Shown piece after piece: positions 7,886 to 15,440 of a stretch of 64,000 bases of DNA. Location: assembly GCA_964583765.1 (NCBI GenBank), contig CAZOWW010000013.1, positions 1 through 64,000 of the forward strand. The letters run 5' to 3'. The DNA is from CAZOWW01 sp964583765 (GTDB lineage: Bacteria; Actinomycetota; Actinomycetes; Actinomycetales; Kineosporiaceae). The number at the start of each line of letters is the position of its first letter. Position 1 is the first letter of the stretch. The notes under the pieces were generated by a model. That model did not search any database. It saw nothing but the letters and a program-made list of their open reading frames with translations, and was not told the origin of the DNA. The translations under genes and the position numbers were made by a program.

Positions 7886-9072
7886 GGTGTGCGTCCTTCC
7901 ACGGAGGAACCCGTCTGCGTCATCCAGGGACGTGTCGTGCCACCGGCCCCCGGAGCCGGTCCGGGGGCGGCGCCGCGGGCCAGGGCGGCATAGCCGTCGA
8001 CGAGCCGGGTGGCCTCCGCGAGGTGGCAGGGGCGGGTGTCGAGCGCGACCCGGGCGGCCTGGTACGCCGCGGCGACCGCGGGCACCCCGGCCCGTCCCCG
8101 GGCCGCCGCCATCGCCCGGTACCCGGTCAGTCGCCCGTCCAGTTCGTCGAGCTCGGCCAGGGGCCGGGTGTAGGCCTGGGCGGCCAGCTCGACCGCGCTG
8201 CGCACTCGGGTGAGGCGGTCGAGGTACTCCCGCACCCCGGGACCGTCGGGGATCGGGCCCAGGGCACGCAGGTCCGGCACCGCCAGGCGCGGCGGTGGCG
8301 TCACCTGGGACCGGCACCGGGTCGCGAGGGAGCGCAGGTCCGCGATCCGCGGTTCCAGCTCCGCGAGGAGTTGCCCGGCCCTGGCCCGGTCCAGCACGAG
8401 CGAACGCAGGGTGGCGGCCGCGACGATCAGGTCGCGTTCGAACCGGGCCACCTCACCCTCCAGGGCACCGAGCGATCCGGTCACGTCCCCACCGCGCCCG
8501 GCGCTGGCCACGAGCTCGGTCACCCGGGCCGCGTACCGCTCCACCTTCACCCGACCCGCGGCGGTCGCGGCCTTGTCGGCGTCCGGGCCGGGGTGCTCGA
8601 GGTCCTCCCGGCACCGTTCGAGTGCGGCCCGGATCGTGGCGAGACGCCGGGAGATCTCCTCGGTGGCCGGGTCCAGGGACAGCCGGGCGCGCAGGGTGCC
8701 GGTCATCGAGTCGCACAGCCGGCAGGCCTCGACCAGGCTGATCGCCAGCCCCGCGCCGAGGCCGGCGTCCAGGCGCCCGTGGATCAGCCGGGCCAGGCGC
8801 TCACGTTCCCCCCGGCCGACCCGGCCGGAGTCCCACACCACCAGCAGCTCGTCACACCGCTTGCTCACCGCCTGCCACAGGGACAGGGACAGGGCGAGGT
8901 CGCCGGTGTACGTGTCGCTGTCCGCCGCGCGCAGGGCCCGCTCGTCGAGGACGTCGAGCTCCGCCCGGCGCGCGGTGCGCCACCGCCCCAGCTCCTCCAG
9001 GTACCGGCGCAGGGTGTCCGCGTCGGGGGCCACCCCGGCCGCGGGTGGCGCGGGTGCGGTGACCTCGCTCAC
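7882..9072 (-). CDS. Unknown helical protein of the PknG cluster
   Basis: A protein of 396 residues, rich in Ala, Arg, Leu and Glu, with long predicted helical stretches throughout and no membrane segment or signal peptide. Coiled-coil-like spacing of leucines is visible at about 30-110 and 190-260. No domain was recognised. The GTG at 9072 was chosen because it overlaps the glnH stop (GTGA), giving the same coupling as at the flanking junctions. It sits between the sensor lipoprotein and the kinase, so a scaffold or adaptor role for PknG is a reasonable guess but only from position. In Mycobacterium the gene is absent between glnH and pknG, so it is an addition to the known operon. Confidence 0.85.
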   Translation of the reverse strand: MSEVTAPAPPAAGVAPDADTLRRYLEELGRWRTARRAELDVLDERALRAADSDTYTGDLALSLSLWQAVSKRCDELLVVWDSGRVGRGERERLARLIHGRLDAGLGAGLAISLVEACRLCDSMTGTLRARLSLDPATEEISRRLATIRAALERCREDLEHPGPDADKAATAAGRVKVERYAARVTELVASAGRGGDVTGSLGALEGEVARFERDLIVAAATLRSLVLDRARAGQLLAELEPRIADLRSLATRCRSQVTPPPRLAVPDLRALGPIPDGPGVREYLDRLTRVRSAVELAAQAYTRPLAELDELDGRLTGYRAMAAARGRAGVPAVAAAYQAARVALDTRPCHLAEATRLVDGYAALARGAAPGPAPGAGGTTRPWMTQTGSSVEGRTP

Positions 9073-10115
9073 GGACGGCGCCCGTACACCGCCTGCGGAG
9101 GCGCGGGCGCGGGACCCAGCTCGCGGGACAGCCAGGTGTCGTACAGCCGCGTCCACGTGCCGTCCGCCCGCATGCGGGCGAGCACCCCGTTCACGAACCG
9201 CACGAAGTCCACGTGCGTGGCGCCGATCCCCAGACCGTAGGGCTCGTCGCTGAAGCGGGGCCCGACCACCTTGGCGTAGGGGTCCTGGGCGGCGAACCCG
9301 GCCAGGACGGTGTCGTCACCCGTGATCGCGTCGACGACGCCCTCCTGGAACCAGGCCAGGCAGTCGGTGTGCCGGTCCGCCGGTACCGCGACCACCCCGG
9401 GGTAGTTCGCCAGGCGGGTCAGGCTCGTCGACCCCTTCGGCGCGCACACCCGCTTGCCCTTGAGGCCCTCGATCGAGGTCACCGGGGAGTCACGGCTCAC
9501 GAGGACCCGCTGCCCGGCGTGGTAGTACTCGGAGGAGAAGGCGATCTGCTTCCACCGGTCGCAGGTGATGCTCATGGTCCGGGCCACGATGTCCACCGGG
9601 GGCGCCTGCTCGACCGACTTGCTCGCGTCCACGTCCCCCTGCAGGCTCGGGATGCGCTGCGCAGTGGTGATCACCCGGAACTCGATGGCATCGGGACGCC
9701 CGAAGACGGCCTGGGAGATCTGGTGCAGGACGTCGATGTCGAAGCCCTCGATCTTCCCGCTGATCGGGTTGCGGGACCCGAAGGGAAGGGTGTCCGCGGA
9801 CACCCCCACCACGAGCCGGCCACGGGCCCGGATCTTCGCGGTGTAGCCGCCGGCGGTGATCCGCCCGGCCAGGGCGTCCGCGTCCGGGGCGTAGGACGCC
9901 AGGGCGTCCGTGCAGCTCGGCGCGCTCGTCAGCGGGGCCGCGGCAGCCGCGCCCGCCGTCGTCTCCGTGGTGCTCCGCGGCCCGGAGCCCGAGGGGGAGG
10001 AACCGCAGCCCGCTACCGTGGCGACCAGGGTGGCGAGCGCGGCCACGGCGGGCAGCCACCGGCGCGGACGGCGGTCGAGGCCCCCCGGTCGGCTCACCCG
10101 TGCCCGGCCGCTCAC
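9069..10115 (-). CDS. glnH: GlnH-like amino-acid-binding lipoprotein
   Basis: A protein of 348 residues. The N-terminus is basic, then hydrophobic, and ends in VATVAGCG, a lipobox giving a lipidated cysteine at about residue 36. The rest is a type-3 periplasmic binding protein (SBP_bac_3) fold: VVGVSADTLPFGS, IEGFDIDVL, GKRVCAPKGSTS and YGLGIG are typical. No ABC permease or ATPase gene is adjacent, so it is expected to signal rather than feed a transporter. Its mycobacterial counterpart binds glutamate/aspartate/glutamine and passes the signal to GlnX. The GTG start at 10115 overlaps the glnX stop. Confidence 0.9.
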   Translation of the reverse strand: MSGRARVSRPGGLDRRPRRWLPAVAALATLVATVAGCGSSPSGSGPRSTTETTAGAAAAAPLTSAPSCTDALASYAPDADALAGRITAGGYTAKIRARGRLVVGVSADTLPFGSRNPISGKIEGFDIDVLHQISQAVFGRPDAIEFRVITTAQRIPSLQGDVDASKSVEQAPPVDIVARTMSITCDRWKQIAFSSEYYHAGQRVLVSRDSPVTSIEGLKGKRVCAPKGSTSLTRLANYPGVVAVPADRHTDCLAWFQEGVVDAITGDDTVLAGFAAQDPYAKVVGPRFSDEPYGLGIGATHVDFVRFVNGVLARMRADGTWTRLYDTWLSRELGPAPAPPQAVYGRRP

Positions 10116-11494
10116 CGGTACTCCGCCAGTCGCTGGCCCACGCCTCGTGCCGAGAGAAGGGCGGCGGCCAGACCTGCGCAAACCGTGAGCCATCCCAGCA
10201 CCACCAACCAGATCCGGGGGCTGTCCAGCCCGTCCACGGCCGCGTGTTCCCGGTCGGTGAGGATCTGCGCGGTCACGGAGTCGAAGGCGGCGAAAGTTCC
10301 GTTGCCGCCGTTCGCCGCGGCGCTCGTGGCCCGTGTCACGGCGTCGTCCCACCTGCCCTGGGTGTCGTCGAGGGTGCGGATCGCCGTGTGCACGCCCGCG
10401 TAGGCCTCGAACCGGGTGCTCGCCTGGCTGTCGACCCCGGCCTTGGCGGCCACGGACAGTTCGGCGCGAACCGTGGCGGCGTCCTGCTGCCACTGCTTCT
10501 CGTCGGCGGCGCCGCTGCCCCGGTTCACCAGGGTGAGGCTCTCCGCGGCCTTGGCGTCGAACCCGGCGATCCGGGCCTGCGCGACGGCGAGGGCGGCGGC
10601 GTAGGAGTGGTCCCGCACGTCGGACACCCGGGACTGGGCCACGGTCATGGTGCCCAGCCCGGCCGCCGCCACGCACAGGAGCACCGCCGAGGCCACCAGC
10701 ATCGGGGTGTTCAGGTACCGGTGGCTGTGTGCGGCCACCCAGACCTGCACCCCGACGATCAGGACGAGGCCGATCCCGGCCGCGATGAGCAGGAGCGCGG
10801 TGGAGTCGCGGGCCGCGGCCAGGTCCGAGGAGACCCGGGCGGCGTCGGCGTCCACGATCGCGGAGAGCGGTTCGAGGGCCTCGGCGCGCAGCAGGGCGGA
10901 GGCCTGACGCAGGTAGGCCGCGCCCACCGGGAAGCCCTGCCGGTTGTTCGCCCGGGCCGACTCCACCAGGCCCGCGTACCGCACCACCGCGCCGGCAACC
11001 GGCGCGAGTCCCCGCGCGTCCGTGGCGTCGGCCCCGGAGGCGGCGGTCAGATCGGTGGACGCCGTGTCGAGGGCGGCCAGGTAGGCCTCCCGCTGACCCG
11101 CGGGCGGCAACCCACCCACCAGGAAAGCGTTCGTCGCGGCCGCGTCGGCGGTCTCGAGGCTGGACCGGATCTCCTGCACCCGCACCAACTGCTGCACCTG
11201 CGCCCGCGCGGCCCCGAGGCGGTCCGAGCGGGTGAGGAACGCGTCACCGCCGACCAACGCGAACGCGAGGGCGGCGACCAGTGCCACGGCGAGGGCGATC
11301 CACAGCCGACCGGGGGTGCCGGCCAGGCGGCTCCGCATCCCGGCCAGCACACCGTCCTGGTGCGGTGGCAGGACCCCCACGGCGGCGGGCCGCGGGTCGC
11401 CCGGGCGACCTGCCCCGGCGCCCCCCTGCGCCGCCACCGCGAGGCGTACGGCGGGCGGAGCCGCGCTCCGGCCGGGTGGTGCTGACTGGCTCAT
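10112..11494 (-). CDS. glnX: GlnX-like membrane sensor with two extracytoplasmic helical domains
   Basis: A protein of 460 residues. After a disordered Pro/Ala-rich start come four membrane segments at about residues 62-84, 228-250, 260-285 and 425-450. These enclose two extracytoplasmic regions of roughly 140 residues, both alpha-helical and each resembling a four-helix-bundle sensor. This topology matches mycobacterial GlnX (Rv0412c type), which links the GlnH lipoprotein to PknG. No enzymatic domain is present. The ATG at 11494 overlaps the stop of the AAA ATPase gene (ATGA). Assignment rests on topology and on the glnX-glnH-pknG order. Confidence 0.85.
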   Translation of the reverse strand: MSQSAPPGRSAAPPAVRLAVAAQGGAGAGRPGDPRPAAVGVLPPHQDGVLAGMRSRLAGTPGRLWIALAVALVAALAFALVGGDAFLTRSDRLGAARAQVQQLVRVQEIRSSLETADAAATNAFLVGGLPPAGQREAYLAALDTASTDLTAASGADATDARGLAPVAGAVVRYAGLVESARANNRQGFPVGAAYLRQASALLRAEALEPLSAIVDADAARVSSDLAAARDSTALLLIAAGIGLVLIVGVQVWVAAHSHRYLNTPMLVASAVLLCVAAAGLGTMTVAQSRVSDVRDHSYAAALAVAQARIAGFDAKAAESLTLVNRGSGAADEKQWQQDAATVRAELSVAAKAGVDSQASTRFEAYAGVHTAIRTLDDTQGRWDDAVTRATSAAANGGNGTFAAFDSVTAQILTDREHAAVDGLDSPRIWLVVLGWLTVCAGLAAALLSARGVGQRLAEYR

Positions 11495-13272
11495 GCCGGC
11501 GTCCCCTCACTCGGCTCGGACCCTGCCCGGTGCGGCGTCGGTGCCGGGTCAGGGGACGGTTCCCCGGATCCCGGACCGCCGCGTACGGTGCCGTCGGATG
11601 CCGCAACGCTCCCGGCCACCCCGTCGTTCCCGGCCACCCCGTCGTTCCCGGCCGTCACTGTGTCGTTCCCGGCCACCGTGTCGTTCCCAGCCACCGTGTC
11701 GTTCCCGGACCCGGTGGGAGCCACGGCGGCGGCGTCGCCGTCCGCACCGGGCAGGTCCTCACCGTCCTCGGAGTCGCTCAGGTCGGCGGGGATCAGGGTG
11801 CGCAGCTCGTCCACCGTGGGTTCGGCGATGTCGCGCAACCGCCAGGCCTGGCGTTCCACCGCCGCCTCGAGCACGTTGCGCGCGAACCGCCCGTTGCCGA
11901 AGCCCTCGTCACGTGGGGTGCTCGCGAGCAGGACCCGCAGGGCGGTGATGGACTCGGGCGAGGCCTGGAAGTCGGACTCCCCGGCCACTCGTTCGAAGAT
12001 CGCCACGAGCTCGTCGTCGGTGTAGTCCTCGAACTCGATCACGGTGCGGAACCGGCTCGACAGGCCCGGGTTGATCGCGATGAAGTCGGACATCGGCCCC
12101 GGGTAACCGGCGACGATCACCACGAGGTCGTCGCGGTGGTCCTCCATCTCCTTGACCAGGGTGTCCACGGCCTCCTCGCCGTACTGGTCCCCGGCGAGGG
12201 AGTAGGCCTCGTCGATGAACAGGACGCCTCCGAGCGCCTTGGCGACCAGCTCACCGGTCTTGGTGGCGGTCTGCCCGAGGTAGCCGGCCACCAGCTCGGA
12301 CCGGTCGACCTCGACCAGCTGGCCCTTGCTGAGCAGCCCGAGCGAGCGGTAGATGCCTGCCACGAGCCGGGCCACCGTGGTCTTGCCGGTGCCCGGGTTG
12401 CCGGTGAACACCAGGTGCCGGGTCAGGGTCGCGGTGCGCAGCCCGGCCGCGACGCGCAACTGCTCCACGCGCAGCACCTGGGTCTGCCGGTGCACCTCCC
12501 GCTTGACCTTGGCGAGTCCGACGAGGCCGTCCAGCTCGGCGAGCAGTTCCTCCAGGGGCCGGGCCGGCGGGATCGGCGGTTCCGCGGGGACGGCCCCCGA
12601 GGCCGCCGCGGCGGCCTCGGTACCCGGTGCCCCCGAACCACCGGGCCCGGACGAGGGACCACCCACCGGATCCGCTCCCGGCCCGCGCCACGAACCTCCG
12701 GACGGCGGGGAGAACGAGCCCGGCGATGGCGGGGGGAAGGTCGAGGGCGGGGAGAAACCACTGCCCGAAGCTCCGGGGTAGCCCGGTCCCCACATCGGAG
12801 GGACCGCCAGGTGCGGCAGATCCCCGGCCCCGCCGGACGGGTACGTCCTGGACCCGGGATCCCCCGGGAGGGACGGTCCGGCCGCGGCACCCGCCGCACG
12901 CAACTGGGCCGCCGCGACCACCGAGGCCTCGGCGATCGCGCGCAGCCCCGGATCGCCCAACGCGCAGGCCGCGGCGACGACCTCGGCGAGCGCCCGCGCA
13001 TAGGGCTCCGCCAGGGCCGACGAGGCGGCGACCAGCGCGGACAGCACCGGGGTCGGTTCGTAGCGCCAGCCGGCACCGCGTCCGGCCGCGGTCGCGAACT
13101 CCCCCGCCGGCCGCCCGCACTCCGCCGCCCACTCCTCCCGGGATCCGGGGGAGGTCGAGGCACAGTACGCGGCCAGGGCCACGGCCTCCTCGCGCGCCGA
13201 GGTGGGCGGCATCCCGGCACGCCCGGCCACCGCCTCGACACCGGCGAGAGCCTGGGCGAGTGCCCCGCTCAC
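11491..13272 (-). CDS. AAA+ ATPase of the CbxX/CfqX (EccA-like) type
   Basis: A protein of 593 residues. The N-terminal 120 residues are helical and of unknown type, followed by a Pro/Gly/Ser-rich linker. The AAA+ domain (about 265-500) has Walker A GNPGTGKT, Walker B LFIDEA, a sensor region (VIVAGYP) and the arginine-finger region GLSSRF, all typical of CbxX/SpoVK/EccA ATPases. After it, about 90 residues are dominated by GNDTVA-like repeats, likely disordered. Such ATPases remodel partner proteins. In this cluster the client is unknown. The GTG start at 13272 lies 34 bp after the previous gene, and its stop overlaps glnX. Confidence 0.9.
   Translation of the reverse strand: MSGALAQALAGVEAVAGRAGMPPTSAREEAVALAAYCASTSPGSREEWAAECGRPAGEFATAAGRGAGWRYEPTPVLSALVAASSALAEPYARALAEVVAAACALGDPGLRAIAEASVVAAAQLRAAGAAAGPSLPGDPGSRTYPSGGAGDLPHLAVPPMWGPGYPGASGSGFSPPSTFPPPSPGSFSPPSGGSWRGPGADPVGGPSSGPGGSGAPGTEAAAAASGAVPAEPPIPPARPLEELLAELDGLVGLAKVKREVHRQTQVLRVEQLRVAAGLRTATLTRHLVFTGNPGTGKTTVARLVAGIYRSLGLLSKGQLVEVDRSELVAGYLGQTATKTGELVAKALGGVLFIDEAYSLAGDQYGEEAVDTLVKEMEDHRDDLVVIVAGYPGPMSDFIAINPGLSSRFRTVIEFEDYTDDELVAIFERVAGESDFQASPESITALRVLLASTPRDEGFGNGRFARNVLEAAVERQAWRLRDIAEPTVDELRTLIPADLSDSEDGEDLPGADGDAAAVAPTGSGNDTVAGNDTVAGNDTVTAGNDGVAGNDGVAGSVAASDGTVRGGPGSGEPSPDPAPTPHRAGSEPSEGTPA
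11597..11707. repeat. Imperfect short tandem repeats coding for GNDTVA/GNDGVA units
   Basis: About six imperfect 18-nt units built on GTCGTTCCCGGCCAC lie in the 3' part of the AAA ATPase gene. In that frame they encode repeated GNDTVA, GNDGVA and related hexapeptides. Confidence 0.8.
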
Positions 13273-13306
13273 CGTGGCACGCTCCCGGTGGTCAGGGCGC
13301 TGGTTG

Positions 13307-13825
13307 TCACGGCGTCCCGCCCAGCCCCAGGCTGCCGCCCGTGGAGGCCTGTCCGAACTTCTCCTCCAGGAACCGGGCGTGGGTGACCAGCGCGGCGGCG
13401 TCCTGGCGGCAGACCGCGTCGAAGACGTGATCCATGGTGGTCGCCAGGAGGTCCAGCGACTCGCAGAGCACCATCAGGGAGGTGCGGCCGCGGTCCACCG
13501 GCCGGTGGTCGGCCCATTCCCGCGGCAGGCGGAGGTAGCCGCCGAGCGCCTCGGGGAGGTAGTTGGTCGCGGTCGCCATCACCGCGTAACCCTGGCTGCT
13601 GCCCAGCCCCAGCTGTCCCAGCCGGGGCACGGTCTGGCGCACCACGGCGGTCACCCGGCGCACCCGCGAGGCCACCACCCCGGGGACGGCGGCGTCGTCC
13701 ACCTGCGCCTCCACCCGGTCCAGGGCGGCGAGCAGGTCGGCCGAGGTGGGGACGGCGGGGACGTCGACGACCGGCTCGCGCCGTCGACGTCCCGTCAACG
13801 CGGCAAGAAGGTCACGCAGCGACAT
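13307..13825 (-). CDS. Unknown small protein linked to the TelA-like gene
   Basis: A protein of 172 residues if it starts at the ATG at 13825 (MSLRDLLAAL). The frame also permits an ATG at 13870. The N-terminal stretch has GRRRREP, then a mostly helical body containing TATNYLPEALGGYLRLP, and a Gly-rich end. No membrane segment is seen. It sits between the TelA-like gene and the AAA ATPase in the same direction. TelA family genes in other bacteria often have a small partner (XpaC). The YLPEAL..YL stretch is reminiscent of that partner, but this is only a weak similarity by eye. Confidence 0.75.
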   Translation of the reverse strand: MSLRDLLAALTGRRRREPVVDVPAVPTSADLLAALDRVEAQVDDAAVPGVVASRVRRVTAVVRQTVPRLGQLGLGSSQGYAVMATATNYLPEALGGYLRLPREWADHRPVDRGRTSLMVLCESLDLLATTMDHVFDAVCRQDAAALVTHARFLEEKFGQASTGGSLGLGGTP

Positions 13826-13912
13826 GGCCACCACAGAAGACCTGGCCACCACAGGCGACCTGGACACCACGGGGGAACTGACGTGTCAGGGGCATCGCGG
13901 ACCGGTTCCCGC

Positions 13913-15133
13913 TCATCGGCCCGAGTCGAGGTTCAACGACCCCGCGATCACGCGCTCGTCGGTGCGGGCCACCCGGTCGAGGTAGGACCGCGACTTGGCA
14001 ACCTCACCCTCGAGGGTCGTGATGGTCGACTTCATCGTGGTCAGCGCCTGGCCCTTGAAGGTGTCGATCGCGTCCATCGTCTCGTAGACGTTCGCGAAGG
14101 CCCGCTGGAGCTGCTCGATGCCGATCGTCGCCGAGGCAGCCTGCTCCTGGATCTTCACCGAGTTGTCCCGCAGCATCTGCGAGGTGGCCTCGATGAGGCT
14201 CGAGGTGGTCGTGTTCAGGGCGGTGATCTGGTCGAGCACGAGCTTCTGGTTGCTCAGCGCCTGGGCCACGATCACCGCGGTGCGCAGGGCCGAGATCGTG
14301 GTCGTCGAGGCCCGGTCGACACCCTTGATCAGCTCGAGGTTGTTCTTGATCACGACATCGATGGCCAGGTAGTTCTGGATGGACACGGCCAGCTGCGTGA
14401 GCAGGTCCTGGTGCTTCTGGCGCACGTAGAACAGGACGTCGTCGCGCAGGGCCTTGGCCCGGTCGGGGTCGGTGGACTGCAGTTCGGCAATCTTCGCCTC
14501 GAGCTGGGCGTCGAGCCGCTCGGCCACGTAGACGTACTGGTTGAGCCAGGCCATCGCCTGCCAGAGCTGCTGCTTCTCCTGGTTGAGAGCGACGTTGTCC
14601 TTCTGCAGCTCGTCCTGCCCGTTGCGCAGGGCGACGAGGATGGCGTTGAGGTGGTCCTGCGAGTCCTGGTACCGGCGGAAGTAGTCCGAGAGACGGTCGC
14701 CGAACGGGATCATGCCGAGGAACTTCTTCGAGCCGGTGGCACCCTTGGGGTCCAGCTCCTCCACCGTCCGCCGCAGCTTGAGCAACGTCGCCGAGACCGT
14801 CGAGCCCTCCGCCAGGCCACCGCGCTGCAGGGCCCGGACGGGCGTCTGCAGGAGCCGGTTGGAGGTCTCCGCCGCCTTGCGGATGTCGCTGTCGCCCATC
14901 GCCCGCACCTCGGCCGCCTTGTCCGCGAAGGCGGGCGAGCGGGTGTCCGCGGCCAGGATCGAGGTGACGTAGTCGGTCACCTTGGCGTCCAGACCGGGCA
15001 GTGCGGCCGGGTCCACCGCCGGCGCCATCTTCGGCGCCTGGGTCGCGGCCACCGCCTGCGGCGCCGCAGGCGGGGTCAGCGTCAAGATTGACGTCGCCCC
15101 CGCGGGCGGACTGAGGGGCGTCGGTTCACTCAT
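13913..15133 (-). CDS. TelA-family (toxic anion resistance-like) protein
   Basis: A protein of 406 residues, mostly long alpha helices, with the TelA family pattern: NRLLQTPVRAL, FGDRLSDYFRRYQDSQ, LNQEKQQLW, MAWLNQYVYVAERLD, and LAIDVVIKNNLELIKGVDRASTTTISALRTA split between helices. No membrane segment or signal peptide is seen. TelA proteins were named from tellurite resistance plasmids, and chromosomal copies are linked to envelope and metal stress; their biochemical role is unsettled. The ATG at 15133 has GAGAGGGAA 6-7 nt upstream. It is the first gene of the minus-strand signalling cluster and is divergent from the histidine kinase at 15441. Confidence 0.9.
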   Translation of the reverse strand: MSEPTPLSPPAGATSILTLTPPAAPQAVAATQAPKMAPAVDPAALPGLDAKVTDYVTSILAADTRSPAFADKAAEVRAMGDSDIRKAAETSNRLLQTPVRALQRGGLAEGSTVSATLLKLRRTVEELDPKGATGSKKFLGMIPFGDRLSDYFRRYQDSQDHLNAILVALRNGQDELQKDNVALNQEKQQLWQAMAWLNQYVYVAERLDAQLEAKIAELQSTDPDRAKALRDDVLFYVRQKHQDLLTQLAVSIQNYLAIDVVIKNNLELIKGVDRASTTTISALRTAVIVAQALSNQKLVLDQITALNTTTSSLIEATSQMLRDNSVKIQEQAASATIGIEQLQRAFANVYETMDAIDTFKGQALTTMKSTITTLEGEVAKSRSYLDRVARTDERVIAGSLNLDSGR

Positions 15134-15440
15134 CACAATTCCCTCTCGACCTGGATCCAGCCGGCGACGGCCCCTCCGCACTCCACCCCGCGGTTCCCCG
15201 GACCGTCCGCATGTTCGCGCACATCGCACCCGATGCGGGATCAATGTACGCGGTTCACCGGTCTGCAGTCGGAGAACGGACGGGAGAGTCGTCACGTGCC
15301 CCGGACGGAATGCGGGGGCCGTCCCCGTTCCGCGCACCCCGATCCGGGACGTACCACCCAGCCGATGCGAATCGCGCCCGAGGGCCTCAAGTCCGCAACC
15401 CCTCCTGCCGATCCAGGTCCGGCGAGCGCGGGGGTGACCC
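15134..15440. other. Divergent promoter region, telA-like gene / histidine kinase
   Basis: The 307 bp between two divergent genes must hold the promoter of the minus-strand PknG/TelA cluster and that of the histidine kinase. No convincing operator palindrome or consensus -35/-10 pair could be picked out by eye. Confidence 0.5.

Noticed and set aside
5462..8317. PknG start far upstream, at about 8317
   Set aside because: The extension runs through the preceding gene and lacks similarity. The ATG at 7885 overlaps the preceding stop and is followed by the zinc ribbon.
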